Below, piece by piece: positions 17,568 to 26,499 of a DNA stretch of 64,000 bases. Positions within the stretch are counted from its first letter, which is position 1. Each line of letters opens with the position of its first letter. The stretch is from assembly GCF_028768465.1 (NCBI RefSeq), contig NZ_CP118225.1, forward strand, positions 310,001-374,000. Reading direction: 5' to 3'. The notes below the pieces were generated by a model. That model saw only the letters and a program-made list of their open reading frames with translations. It had not been told where the DNA came from and did no database searches. The position numbers and the translations under genes are program-made. Origin of the DNA: Rhodopirellula sp. P2 (lineage in GTDB: Bacteria; Planctomycetota; Planctomycetia; Pirellulales; Pirellulaceae).

Positions 17568-18401
17568 ATGAAGCGATCTGCAATCAAGCACCTCCCCGTC
17601 ACCCAAGCTGAGAAGATGAACGAGCTCGACCGCTATCTGAGAGAATCGGTCTGGGTCGTCATCCCAGCACTCAACGAAGAAAAGTCCATCGGACTGGTCT
17701 TGCGTGACTTGCCCTGCGTCGCCGGAGTGATTGTCGTCGACAACGGCTGCACCGACCAAACCGCCGTCATTGCTGAGCAAGCCGGTGCGTTGGTGGTGCG
17801 GGAACCGCAACGCGGGTACGGCGCAGCATGCCTCCGGGGATTGGCAAAACTGGACGCCATGGTCCGTGACGGCAAAGCGAATCCCCAAGCGGTTGCCTTC
17901 GTCGATGCGGACTACAGCGACCACTCCGATCGCTTGCCTGAACTGGTCCGTCCAATCGCAAGCGACAACGCGGACTTCGTTCTCGGGTCCCGACTGCTAG
18001 GTGAACGTGAACGAGGCGCCATGCCTCCCCAGAGTGTTTTCGGAAACCAACTCGCTTGCCTTCTGATGCGAATGTTGTTTGGCGTTCGGTACACCGACCT
18101 AGGGCCCTTTCGAGTGATCAACTACAGACAGCTTTGCGAACTCCAAATGCGAGATGAGAACTTTGGTTGGACGATCGAAATGCAAATCAAAGCCTCCAGG
18201 CTTGGGCTGCGTTCGCTTGAAATCCCAGTGCCGTATCGCACCCGAATTGGCACCAGCAAAATCAGCGGCACGTTGAGCGGGTCCGTCAAAGCCGGCTACA
18301 AAATCCTATTCACGATCGCGAAACATGGGTTCCTGCCGCATTCGAATTCCCCTGGCGTGTCGTTCTCGAAATCCGCGATGTCCTGTTCAAGCGAACGTTG
18401 A
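17568..18401 (+). CDS. Family 2 glycosyltransferase (polyprenyl-phosphate sugar synthase-like)
   Basis: Up to 277 residues; ATG 17616 (MNELDRYLRE) is a shorter alternative with a GAG box upstream. The GT-A fold begins VWVVIPALNEEKSIGLVL, with VVDNGCTDQT, the metal-binding DAD in AFVDADYSDH, and the acceptor region DLGPFRVINYRQL followed by TIEMQIKASRLGLRSLEIPVPYRTRIG. This matches dolichyl-phosphate mannose/glucose synthase-like enzymes. No C-terminal transmembrane helices are seen. It could make the lipid-linked donor for a GT-C transferase such as the one at about 14.2-15.9 kb. It is convergent with the Crp/Fnr gene with only 25 bases between. Confidence 0.9.
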   Translation: MKRSAIKHLPVTQAEKMNELDRYLRESVWVVIPALNEEKSIGLVLRDLPCVAGVIVVDNGCTDQTAVIAEQAGALVVREPQRGYGAACLRGLAKLDAMVRDGKANPQAVAFVDADYSDHSDRLPELVRPIASDNADFVLGSRLLGERERGAMPPQSVFGNQLACLLMRMLFGVRYTDLGPFRVINYRQLCELQMRDENFGWTIEMQIKASRLGLRSLEIPVPYRTRIGTSKISGTLSGSVKAGYKILFTIAKHGFLPHSNSPGVSFSKSAMSCSSER

Positions 18402-18426
18402 GACAGCTCGCATTTCGTCCCCTCAC

Positions 18427-19140
18427 TCAGCACGCTCCCATGTGCGTTGGCGTTTTCCGGTGCACAGACTCCGCCATTCGTTCGGCTTGAATCAACGTGA
18501 TGCGTTGCCGCCCCAGATCAACCATCCCTTCGGACTTCAATTGGCCGAGCAGGATGGTGACGGTTTCACGAGTGCTGCCCATCAGATTGGCGATTTCTTG
18601 GTGTGCGAGCTTGATTCGAAGATGAATGCCTTCTGAATTGCGGCTCCCAAATTGCTCCGCGAGGTCGAGCAACAGATGAACCAAGCGGTCTCGATTGGAA
18701 AGGAACAACAGGTTCTTCAAACGCCGTTCAACGCGATGGCGACGCAATCCGATCATCTTGGTCAGAGCAATCGAAACATCGTGATTGGCAACCATCAACT
18801 CTTGAATGGCGGCGGCAGGAATCATCACCACAGTCGATTTCTCCACGGCCTCCACATATTCCTCCCGCTGCTCCGCTTCGAAAAGAGCCAGCTCGCCAAA
18901 CAACTCTCCCGGCTCAACGAAGGACAGAATGGACTGCTTCCCATCGCTGGTCAGATTACAAACCTTGACCAGCCCACTGGCCAGCAAGAACACGCAGTCC
19001 GCGGCCTGGCTCGGCAAATACACCGGGCTACGCGCGGAAAACGCTCGCGACCGACATCGCGATTCAAGTTGCTCCAATTGGCTTGGCTTCAGCTTTGTGA
19101 ACAGCTCATTCGTTTTCAAATGCCAGATTTGCTGCGGCAC
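18427..19140 (-). CDS. Crp/Fnr-family transcription regulator
   Basis: 237 residues. The cyclic-nucleotide-binding jelly roll spans about 10-125 (YLPSQAADCVFLLASGLVKV, GELFGELALFE). A long dimer helix follows, then a Crp-type winged helix with the recognition region HQEIANLMGSTRETVTILLG. No N-terminal Cys cluster for an iron-sulfur centre is present, so it is Crp-like rather than Fnr-like. The ligand is unknown. The neighbours (GT2 gene, ECF pair) do not reveal a target. A spacer of about 310 bases separates it from the upstream anti-sigma gene. Confidence 0.9.
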   Translation of the reverse strand: MPQQIWHLKTNELFTKLKPSQLEQLESRCRSRAFSARSPVYLPSQAADCVFLLASGLVKVCNLTSDGKQSILSFVEPGELFGELALFEAEQREEYVEAVEKSTVVMIPAAAIQELMVANHDVSIALTKMIGLRRHRVERRLKNLLFLSNRDRLVHLLLDLAEQFGSRNSEGIHLRIKLAHQEIANLMGSTRETVTILLGQLKSEGMVDLGRQRITLIQAERMAESVHRKTPTHMGAC

Positions 19141-19452
19141 ACTGATCCCCTCTCCACCAAGTTTTCTCCGCCAATCAAGTCACACGCCGTGCCTCGATGC
19201 TCGCGAAGTTGCTCGATAGACGAGCCAACGTGCGTTTCCTTACAGAAAAACTTTTCGGTGCACACGTCCCCCCTCGGCACAAATCCGATCTGCCGTTGAT
19301 GCATTGCCAGACACCGCCATGACGCCACCGCAACCAGAAACGTCACCACGACGCTTCGCGATGATTCCGCTCAGGAGAAAACCCAACGGTTTCGAGAATA
19401 TCCCAGGGCCACTCCCAATCCCCAGGCAGGCAATCCGACGCCAAACGCAGAC
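19141..19452. other. Intergenic region upstream of the Crp/Fnr gene
   Basis: About 310 bases between two minus-strand genes. No supported frame, hairpin or repeat was found. It presumably holds the Crp/Fnr promoter. Confidence 0.35.
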
Positions 19453-19710
19453 CTAACGCTGAGAATCCATGGCGTCCACGATTCGTTGTTTCGCAGTGGC
19501 GGACAGCTTCACCGTTTTGGACATCTCTGGATTGGATGAAAGCTCAGGCTGCTCAGAAAGTCGCGCCCTGAGAACAAGCTGATCGCGGCGAAACGCGGAG
19601 CAAAGTCGGCACATGCGCAGATGAATCCAAACCGAAATCCGCTGCCCAATGGGCAGGGGACGGTCGAGCGATTCCGACACGAGTTGAGAGACTTCTTTGC
19701 ACGACAACAT
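19453..19710 (-). CDS. Small zinc-finger anti-sigma factor-like protein
   Basis: 85 residues. It starts MLSCKEVSQLVSESLDRPLP and has His30-x3-Cys34-x2-Cys37 (HLRMCRLC), the zinc-binding anti-sigma signature, together with the early Cys4. There is no transmembrane segment, so it would be a soluble anti-sigma factor. It follows the ECF sigma gene by 15 bases on the same strand and is almost surely its partner. Soluble zinc anti-sigmas of this size often sense thiol oxidation, but that is inference here. Confidence 0.85.
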   Translation of the reverse strand: MLSCKEVSQLVSESLDRPLPIGQRISVWIHLRMCRLCSAFRRDQLVLRARLSEQPELSSNPEMSKTVKLSATAKQRIVDAMDSQR

Positions 19711-19725
19711 GACGGCCCAGTTCGG

Positions 19726-20325
19726 TTAAACCTTTTCTTGGAGCCAACGCACTTTGATGCAATTGGCGAGACGAAGACGTGCGCGATGCAGCAACACCCA
19801 CAGATTCGACGCACTGATCTCCAATTCCTTACAAATTTCTTCGGTCTCCAGCCCCTTCATCTCTCGCAGCTCGAAAACACGGGACTGACGCTCGGGCAGT
19901 GAGTGCAAACACGCTTGAAAGACGGGCCAAAATTCCTGCCGGTCAACGGCATCAAGCGGTTCCAGCAAGGTCTCACGGACATTCGGATTCCACTTCCCAC
20001 TTCGATCAAAGAAGGTGTCCCACTGATCGCTTGCGTCCGGTGTATCTGCTTGCCCCTCTGACTGAACGGACCGATTCCGTTGCCGGACGAAGTCAATGAT
20101 TTTGCGTTTCAGGATTCCCATCAGCCATCCCTGCTGGGACCCCACTCCGGAAAACTGGTCCTGATGCTCCAATCCAGCTAGAAACGTTTGCTGCACCACC
20201 TCCTCAGCAAATTCCGGATTGCGCAGCCGCGACAAAGCATAGCGAAACAGAGCGTCGCCATACTCGTTCACCCAAGCCGACGGATCGCGACAAGGGTTGG
20301 AATTGGGCAATTCAGATTGTTCCAT
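19726..20325 (-). CDS. ECF-type RNA polymerase sigma factor
   Basis: 199 residues. Region 2 is clear (NEYGDALFRYALSRLRNPEFAEEVVQQTFLAGLEH, then GWLMGILKRKIIDFVRQRNR), and region 4 reads LPERQSRVFELREMKGLETEEICKELEISASNLWVLLHRARLRL. The long acidic linker between them and the NLWVLLHRAR ending are typical of sigma factors paired with short HxxxCxxC proteins. The 85-residue anti-sigma gene lies 15 bases downstream. The promoter region includes a MITE-like repeat about 110 bases upstream of the start. Confidence 0.93.
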   Translation of the reverse strand: MEQSELPNSNPCRDPSAWVNEYGDALFRYALSRLRNPEFAEEVVQQTFLAGLEHQDQFSGVGSQQGWLMGILKRKIIDFVRQRNRSVQSEGQADTPDASDQWDTFFDRSGKWNPNVRETLLEPLDAVDRQEFWPVFQACLHSLPERQSRVFELREMKGLETEEICKELEISASNLWVLLHRARLRLANCIKVRWLQEKV

Positions 20326-20438
20326 TCGATTTCAAACACGAGGAAAGCACCTCGGAAGATCCTACCAGAAACGTCCCATGCTTCTGTGAGCAATTTCACA
20401 ACTAAAGCTGGTCGCGTCAACGCCTTCCCACGTCCGAC

Positions 20439-20567
20439 TAAGCAGGTCGGCAGACATGAGCGGGCATAACCACGCGAGCCGTCTGGGCGTTCGCCCCGGT
20501 TGCACGTGGGAACAACAGCGATTACCAAAACAGTCCAAACGCTGAAAGACTCCTGCCAACCTGCTCA
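20439..20567 (-). repeat. MITE-like repeat, copy B
   Basis: 129 bases in inverted orientation relative to copies A and C. Ends read TAAGCAGGTCGGCAG on the left and CTGCCAACCTGCTCA on the right (plus strand). Read on the minus strand the interior matches copy C along its length (AGTCTTTCAGC, then a CAACCGGGGC core, then ACGGCTCGC). It lies between the divergent ECF sigma and methyltransferase-like genes and so may affect either promoter. Confidence 0.85.
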
Positions 20568-20573
20568 GCACGT

Positions 20574-21632
20574 TTGAGTTCCAGCTACATCCCTGGACAC
20601 GGCTGCGTCAAGCCATTCCATTCGGCGGACAACTTCTCATGGGATCATTTCTCGTCCGTCGGAGTCAACGTGACCAACAGTGACGATCGGCAACCGAGCA
20701 ACCGCGAAACAACGGTGAGAGACACTCCCGTTCGGATTGTCTCCGCCTATCTCGTCGTGCAAGCCATTGGCACGCTGGCGTGGTGGATCTTGTTGCTTGT
20801 CTATCCGGCCAGCATCCCGTGGTTTCAGCCCGCCGCTTGGCCGAATGGTGCACTGCTTTCGTTTTGGATGGCGGACTTCGTGTTGATCATCGCTGGCTCA
20901 CTCTTAGCCGCGATTTGCGTGTGGCGTCAAGCGTCTTCGGCCACCACATTGGTTTGGATTGTTGCAGCGATCACTTGGTACCCGACCTTGGTTTGCATCG
21001 CGACCAGCCTGCAAACCGGAGAAGCTTGGATCGCATCGGCGATGATGGTTTGCATGGCTGGGTTGTCGCTTTCCATGGCAACGATCCATGGAAACACGTC
21101 GCAATCTCCCGCCACGATTCGCGTTGCTTCGATGAGTTCCGCTGTGGCAACCGCGTTGACTCTGGTGCAAACCGTGATCTTCTGGGGGACGTTTCTGTGG
21201 GTGCTGCCGATGGGAATCGTTGAACTGCAACTTCGACTCGGATGGCAAGTGTTTCAGCATCCGCTGCAGTCACCATTGTCCGGTGGTTTGTTTCTCGTTG
21301 CATCTTCGCTTGGGCTATGGAGCGGCATCACGATGGCGATTCGCGGCGATGGCACGCCTCTGCCCATGGCCACCGCACCTCGTTTGGTGATCACCGGGCC
21401 GTACCGCTGCGTTCGCAATCCGATGGCACTCGCGGGCATCGTTCAGGGCCTCGCGGTGGGATGGCTTCTCGGCAGCATCCCCGTCATCGTTTACTCGCTG
21501 TGCGGAGCGGTGGTCTGGCACGTCTTCGTGCGTCCGGTCGAAGAATGCGATCTTCAGCTTCGGTTCGGGGAGGACTATCATCGCTACCAGAAACACGTCC
21601 GACTCTGGATCCCTACGGCACCTTTCTCTTGA
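20574..21632 (+). CDS. Membrane protein of the isoprenylcysteine/phospholipid methyltransferase family
   Basis: Up to 352 residues from a TTG at 20574, directly after the repeat; a GTG start about 30 codons later (in the VNVTNSDD segment) is also possible, so the N-terminus is unsure. About seven to eight hydrophobic segments. The C-terminal part has the ICMT/PEMT signature: LVITGPYRCVRNPMALAGI and then RPVEECDLQLRFGEDYHRYQKHVRLWIP. This group binds SAM and methylates small lipophilic or protein-thiol substrates in the membrane. The substrate cannot be told. The stop codon overlaps the TTG start of the next gene (TTGA), so the two are translationally coupled. Confidence 0.8.
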   Translation: MSSSYIPGHGCVKPFHSADNFSWDHFSSVGVNVTNSDDRQPSNRETTVRDTPVRIVSAYLVVQAIGTLAWWILLLVYPASIPWFQPAAWPNGALLSFWMADFVLIIAGSLLAAICVWRQASSATTLVWIVAAITWYPTLVCIATSLQTGEAWIASAMMVCMAGLSLSMATIHGNTSQSPATIRVASMSSAVATALTLVQTVIFWGTFLWVLPMGIVELQLRLGWQVFQHPLQSPLSGGLFLVASSLGLWSGITMAIRGDGTPLPMATAPRLVITGPYRCVRNPMALAGIVQGLAVGWLLGSIPVIVYSLCGAVVWHVFVRPVEECDLQLRFGEDYHRYQKHVRLWIPTAPFS

Positions 21633-22792
21633 TCCACCGAATCGCAATCGCCGGCTACCGTTCGATCCGCTCGCTGACCGTGCGACTGGGTGAGTTGACG
21701 GTGGTCACCGGACCAAATGGAAGCGGTAAGACAAACCTGTATCGTTCGCTGCGTTTGATTGCTTCGGCTGCCAATGGCAACCTGAACCAATCGTTGGCGG
21801 AAGAAGGCGGATTTGAATCCGTGCTTTGGGCGGGGCCCGAAATGATCCCCATCGAAATGAAACGGGGCGAGGTTCCCGTGCAAGGAACCTTGCGTCGAAA
21901 ACCCATCGCATTGAAGCTCGCCTTCTCTGCCGACCCGATGAGCTACTGCATCGACCTGGGTCACCCCGTTCCATCCAACTCCATGTTCGATGGTGACCCT
22001 GAGATTAAACGCGAATGCATTTGGACGGGGCCGACTCCAGACGCCAGATCGCTGTGCGTTGATCGCAAGGGAGCGAACTTGCGATGCCGATCGGGGAAAG
22101 GCAAATGGCAAGACATCGATTTACACTTGTCTCGCGGGACAAGCCTGATGACCGAGTACGCCGATCCTTTCGCTGCTCCCGAGATCATCGTGATGAAGGA
22201 GCAATTGCGGGGTTGGAGGTTCTACGACACGTTCCGATGTGACTCGCACGCCCCCGCTCGACTGCCATCGCCTCAAACGTTCACTCCAGTGATGGCCAAC
22301 GACGGATCCAACTTGGCCGCGGCTCTGCAAACGATCCGCGAGATCGGCGACAGCCACATCGTCGAACAAGCCATCGAGGAAGCCTTTCCTGGTTCGCAAC
22401 TTCACGTGCAATCCGGCGAGAGCGGCATGCAAGTCGTGCTGGCTCAGCCTGGCATGCTACGTGGTCTCACGGCCAGAGAATTGTCCGATGGGACGCTTCG
22501 GTATCTGTTGTTGCTGGCTGCGTTGTTTTCACCGCGACCACCGGAGTTGTTGGTGTTGAACGAACCCGAAACCAGCTTGCATCCGGAGCTGATCGAACCG
22601 CTGGCAAACATGATCTGCCGAGCAGCGGAGCGAAGCCAAGTCATCGTTGTCAGTCACAATCAACATCTCGTCGAACAACTGGAACGGGACGACATCTGCG
22701 TGCCGGTGCGTCTGAACAAAGAGACGGGTGAAACCATCGTCGAAGGAACCGACTTGCTGAGCCAGCACGGATGGAAGTGGCCGGCGCGGTAG
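21629..22792 (+). CDS. RecF/OLD-like AAA ATPase of unknown role
   Basis: 387 residues from TTG 21629, which overlaps the previous stop codon by three bases; the open frame extends upstream but only as a shadow of the previous gene. It opens IHRIAIAGYRSIRSLTVRLG, the start typical of SMC/RecF-like AAA_21 ATPases. Walker A is TGPNGSGKTN and Walker B is VLNEPETSLHPEL; the signature helix is ELSDGTLRYLLLLAAL, and VSHNQHLVEQL is the switch segment. No nuclease domain such as TOPRIM is attached. Such stand-alone ATPases are found both in housekeeping and in defence pairs. The coupling to a membrane methyltransferase is unusual. Confidence 0.82.
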   Translation: MIHRIAIAGYRSIRSLTVRLGELTVVTGPNGSGKTNLYRSLRLIASAANGNLNQSLAEEGGFESVLWAGPEMIPIEMKRGEVPVQGTLRRKPIALKLAFSADPMSYCIDLGHPVPSNSMFDGDPEIKRECIWTGPTPDARSLCVDRKGANLRCRSGKGKWQDIDLHLSRGTSLMTEYADPFAAPEIIVMKEQLRGWRFYDTFRCDSHAPARLPSPQTFTPVMANDGSNLAAALQTIREIGDSHIVEQAIEEAFPGSQLHVQSGESGMQVVLAQPGMLRGLTARELSDGTLRYLLLLAALFSPRPPELLVLNEPETSLHPELIEPLANMICRAAERSQVIVVSHNQHLVEQLERDDICVPVRLNKETGETIVEGTDLLSQHGWKWPAR

Positions 22793-22856
22793 ACGTTGCC
22801 TTCGTGGGTGAATGACGCGGCAGAACGCTGCCTACGATTGGGTGAGTATCAAGTGA

Positions 22857-22905
22857 GATAGGCTTCCAGCCTGTCATCCCCTTCACGACAGTCTGGAAGC
22901 CTATC
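22857..22905. terminator. Bidirectional hairpin between convergent genes
   Basis: Nineteen-base arms (22857-22875 and 22887-22905) pair with one mismatch: GATAGGCTTCCAGCCTGTC against GACAGTCTGGAAGCCTATC. It lies between the ATPase gene and the kinase gene, which converge. The sequence type also resembles dispersed planctomycete hairpin repeats. Confidence 0.65.
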
Positions 22906-22967
22906 CCACTGATTGTTCTACCTCGTTGTGGGCGACACGCAGGTCCGACTCTCAACTGAACCCAAAA

Positions 22968-25577
22968 TCAGTTTGGTTCAAAACCTGCCCGAAAATCATT
23001 CTCTCCCGAAAAGACCTCCGACACTCGATCGAAAACACTCTTCTTGCCAGGTCGAATGAGAACCAAACCAACCCCCAACTCAAAATCAAGATTCAGTGGG
23101 CTCTCAGACAGCTCGTCAGCGATCTGAATGGCCTGTTTCTTCCCCTGCATCGGTGGCCGCGTGGGTTCAACATCCTGATCAACAACCGCGAGCGACAAAT
23201 CATCCACCCAAAGGCGACCAGCCCCGGAGAGAATTGCACCAAACGTCAGCACCGAAGCATCCTTGGGAACGTCCAAAACGATTTGCACTTCCTGCCAGTC
23301 ATGGGTTCCCTCGATTCGGCGAGACTGCATGTTGTCGAACGCGACTGTCCCACGCTTGGCAGAATCGACTCGCAACCACAAGCCGGCTGCCTCCGTCTTG
23401 TCCGTCTTGATGAAACCGCTGAAACGAATCCGCTTTCCGGTGTACTTGGTAGCTTGAATCGCTTGGACGATCGTCCCGAAACTTGGCTGCCACGATTGAC
23501 TGGTGCTTTCCAACGACGCACTGAACTCACCAGAGTGCTTGACGGATTGATCAACCAGCACTTGGTACCCAGCGGGACCGCCTCCCCAGTGCATTGGAAA
23601 CCGATTTTCGAGTGCGTCGGTTGAAGGAAATTCATTTAGAGCATCGCGGTCATCCTCCGGTTGATTGTGCTCATTGTTCCGGTACAGCTTGCTTCGATTC
23701 TCCTCGGTCATTTTCGCACCGACGACCGTCCTCCTTTCGCCTGTTTCTAGATCCTTCAGGTGAAGGTCCACCGTGTCCCCAGGAAAGTGCTTCATTTCCC
23801 AAAGCAACTCGACTAAGTCCTCACTCAAGCGCTTTTTCCATTTGCGACCGTAGAGTGCTCGCGATTGCAGAACAAGGTTTGCGATGGTGAACTGATCCAC
23901 ACCCGACAGTTGATAGGTCTTGGACTCGAATTCAACCAAGACTTTTCCGTGGTCATATTCCATGCGGGTGAACGGAGAGATCTTGGGCGGTTCTTTGCCT
24001 TCCATTCGCCGTTCAATCACGCTGGGTCGACCAGACGCGTCTGATTCAAGCAAAGCGATCCTTGCCACCTGTGTCTGGCCACGTTGAATGACGACGGACT
24101 GGTCCAACACTCTGAACTCGTCCGCTTCACCGGCGATCTCGATCACATACTCGCCCGCCTTCACTTCGACGGAGGCACCGTCGCTGGTCACGGTCAATTC
24201 CTCGACGACTTCATCGCCTTTGCGAATCACAATTGGCACGTTTGCGTCTGCGGAGCTTTCGATCCGGAGTGTTCCCTGGTCGGTCTGCAGAAGGATGACG
24301 GTCGCGGCCCAAGCGAAGAAACCAAACATCCCGGCGGCAAGAATCCAAGGCAGCTTGCCATCAAAACGCCCGCCGATGGCGAAACGACTTGCCAGCGGTT
24401 TGGCTTGCGACGCAGGCTCAGGTGCTTTGACGTTGGCCGGATCCAGCAGATGAGCTTGCCAAGCTGTCAATAACTCAGCGACTTCCGATGAGCTTTGGTA
24501 GCGAAGGTCGGGATCCTTGCTCAGCAATCTCGCCACAATCGCATCAAGCCACTCGGGAACATCCGGGTTGATCTCTCGAAGCGACCTTGGTTGGTCGTTG
24601 CCGATTCGGTTGAGAACTCCCATCGTCGTTTCCGACCGGAACGGGCTGCGACCGGACAGCATGAAGTGAATCACACTGCCCAGCGAAAACAGGTCGCTGC
24701 GATGATCGATCGAATCCCCGTGGGCCTGTTCGGGAGACATGTACTGCGGCGTTCCCGCGATCACGCCACTGCGAGTCATGCTGGCGTCGTCCACCGCTCG
24801 CGCCAAACCGAAGTCCGTGATCTGAACTCGTTCGACACCGTTTTCCAACAACACGTTGGCGGGCTTGATATCGCGATGCACCAAGCCCTGCTCGTGTGCA
24901 GCCGCCAACCCATCGGCAATCTGCGACGCGATGCGGACCGTTTCGATCAAGGACAACGGCCCGTCGCGATCGATTCGTTGTTGCAGGCTCGGGCCATCCA
25001 CGACCGGCATGACCAAGTACGGAAGCCCCTCGTGTTCGTCAACCGTTTGAATCGGCACCACATGCGGATGAACCACCGCAGCGGCACTCTTGGCTTCCCG
25101 CGAAAAACGTTTGCGGGCGGCGGCGGACGTGGCCAATTCAGGTGCGAGAACCTTCACCGCGCAGCGCCGGCCGAGCGAGGTGTCCGTCGCCTCCATCACA
25201 ATCCCCATCCCGCCGCGGCCAAGGATCTGATGGATCTCGAACCTCGCAAAACGGCCAATCGATCCGGGGGTGTCGGAAGGCTGAAGGAACTTGGTCCAAC
25301 TCGATTGAGCCTTGGCGTTGGTGTCGAATTCAAAGTCGCCCGAGTGGTGCTCACTCCAGTTCGCGATCGGATCACGAAGCAACTCGCCCACGTCCTCCCA
25401 GGTCACGCCATCGGTGACCAGACTTTCGACATGAGCCTGGCATTCCTCGCAGACCTCGATGTGCTGGGTGACTTCTTGCGTGTCCGCGTCCAAGCGATCG
25501 TGGAGATAATCATGGAGCGTTTCTTGATCGTAGTGAAGTCCACCGTGCTGCTTCTCATCTCGAATGCGTGCAATCAT
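22968..25577 (-). CDS. Zinc-finger anti-sigma-like domain fused to membrane Ser/Thr protein kinase
   Basis: 869 residues from ATG 25577, which overlaps the ECF sigma stop codon (ATGA) and has a GGGAGAGG ribosome site. Residues 1-60 hold His39-x3-Cys43-x2-Cys46, the anti-sigma zinc motif. The kinase domain (about 112-390) has LGRGGMG, Lys142 in AVKVL, HRDIKPANVLL, DFGLA and MSPEQ. One transmembrane helix follows (KLPWILAAGMFGFFAWAATVILL). Outside it are a PEGA-like beta segment (VEVKAGEYVIEIAGEADE) and a C-terminal jelly-roll region with HDWQEVQIVLDVPKDASVL and GAGRLWVDDLSL. So the protein can bind a sigma factor, phosphorylate and sense outside signals. It lies divergent to the 17-kb operon and may control it. 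Confidence 0.92.
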   Translation of the reverse strand: MIARIRDEKQHGGLHYDQETLHDYLHDRLDADTQEVTQHIEVCEECQAHVESLVTDGVTWEDVGELLRDPIANWSEHHSGDFEFDTNAKAQSSWTKFLQPSDTPGSIGRFARFEIHQILGRGGMGIVMEATDTSLGRRCAVKVLAPELATSAAARKRFSREAKSAAAVVHPHVVPIQTVDEHEGLPYLVMPVVDGPSLQQRIDRDGPLSLIETVRIASQIADGLAAAHEQGLVHRDIKPANVLLENGVERVQITDFGLARAVDDASMTRSGVIAGTPQYMSPEQAHGDSIDHRSDLFSLGSVIHFMLSGRSPFRSETTMGVLNRIGNDQPRSLREINPDVPEWLDAIVARLLSKDPDLRYQSSSEVAELLTAWQAHLLDPANVKAPEPASQAKPLASRFAIGGRFDGKLPWILAAGMFGFFAWAATVILLQTDQGTLRIESSADANVPIVIRKGDEVVEELTVTSDGASVEVKAGEYVIEIAGEADEFRVLDQSVVIQRGQTQVARIALLESDASGRPSVIERRMEGKEPPKISPFTRMEYDHGKVLVEFESKTYQLSGVDQFTIANLVLQSRALYGRKWKKRLSEDLVELLWEMKHFPGDTVDLHLKDLETGERRTVVGAKMTEENRSKLYRNNEHNQPEDDRDALNEFPSTDALENRFPMHWGGGPAGYQVLVDQSVKHSGEFSASLESTSQSWQPSFGTIVQAIQATKYTGKRIRFSGFIKTDKTEAAGLWLRVDSAKRGTVAFDNMQSRRIEGTHDWQEVQIVLDVPKDASVLTFGAILSGAGRLWVDDLSLAVVDQDVEPTRPPMQGKKQAIQIADELSESPLNLDFELGVGLVLIRPGKKSVFDRVSEVFSGENDFRAGFEPN

Positions 25578-26179
25578 GCTTCCCTCTCCCACTGACCAGA
25601 AATTGCTTGAGCTTCTTGTTGCAAACGTGCCAACACACGGCACTTTGCCATCCGCACGGATCCCTCGGACTTCCCGAGCGATTCCGCGACACAGGAGATG
25701 GATTTGCCCTCGACGGCGGTCATCCAAAAGGATTGCCACGTCGCGGGTTCCACATTCGGCCGCACACGATCGGCGGCAAGCTGAAATTGCTGACGCCGCA
25801 GTTCGTGGTCGAACAGCGTGGCCGTTTCGTTCTCTCGTTCAGGTTGTTGCATCAACCACTGTTGAACGTGGCTGTCCCCCGAACCGATCGGTCCCTTGGA
25901 ACGCGTCAAATGATTGACGACCAAGTTGCGAGTGATTTGGAACAACCAAGCCCGAAACGAACCGCTGCCACGCGACTCGAACTTTATCAACGACCGTCGC
26001 ACCGCCGCGAAAACGTCTTGCGTCAAATCTTCCGCGTCCGCGTGCTGCAAACCTTTCGCCAAGGCAACCCGGACCACCAGCGGACGATAGATCGAAACAA
26101 ACTCCGTCCAAACTTCTTCCGAAGTCGGCTCATTCAGCTTGCCAATCAGCGACGCTCGTGTTTCCGGACCTTGCAACAT
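25574..26179 (-). CDS. ECF-type RNA polymerase sigma factor
   Basis: 201 residues. Region 2 reads WTEFVSIYRPLVVRVALAKG, DAEDLTQDVFAAV and FRAWLFQITRNLVVNHLTR; region 4 reads WQSFWMTAVEGKSISCVAESLGKSEGSVRMAKCRVLARLQQ. This is the planctomycete type of ECF factor that is encoded with a Ser/Thr kinase. Its stop codon overlaps the kinase start by four bases (ATGA), so translation is coupled and the kinase is the likely regulator. It is divergent from the large operon with about 320 bases between. Confidence 0.92.
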   Translation of the reverse strand: MLQGPETRASLIGKLNEPTSEEVWTEFVSIYRPLVVRVALAKGLQHADAEDLTQDVFAAVRRSLIKFESRGSGSFRAWLFQITRNLVVNHLTRSKGPIGSGDSHVQQWLMQQPERENETATLFDHELRRQQFQLAADRVRPNVEPATWQSFWMTAVEGKSISCVAESLGKSEGSVRMAKCRVLARLQQEAQAISGQWEREA

Positions 26180-26499
26180 TCTTTTCTCCTACCAGCCAAA
26201 CACAGCCATTCAACATTTGTCACACGCAATCATTCGAGATTGACTCAGTGCGGAATGAAAGTCCAAGCATTGCGGTGGGCCTTGAATTCCCCAAACACCT
26301 GTGGCTGAGCAGTCATTCCTTTGTCGACGACGACGTCTTCCGCCCAAAAAAAGTTTGACCGCCAGATCCCCGCAGCGTAGAGTGGGTGGGTACCCAGCCC
26401 CTCTGCAGGGTGTACATCCGTCCGCTTCGTTCTTTCGATTGGGGCGGGTGTCACTTGTGCCTGGGCTGCCTTTCAATCACGCAAACAGGGACTGGCAAA
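26180..26499. other. Divergent promoter region of the sigma/kinase pair and the large operon
   Basis: About 320 bases without a supported gene. The open frame of the subtilase reaches back to 26386 but that part is Cys-rich and unlike the protease. Both divergent transcripts must start here. I could not identify a shared ECF-type -35/-10 pair by eye. Confidence 0.4.

Noticed and set aside
20362-20571. Small frame with a peptide similar to one at 43528-43803
   Set aside because: Both peptides come from copies of the MITE-like repeat, so the similarity reflects DNA homology and not a protein family.
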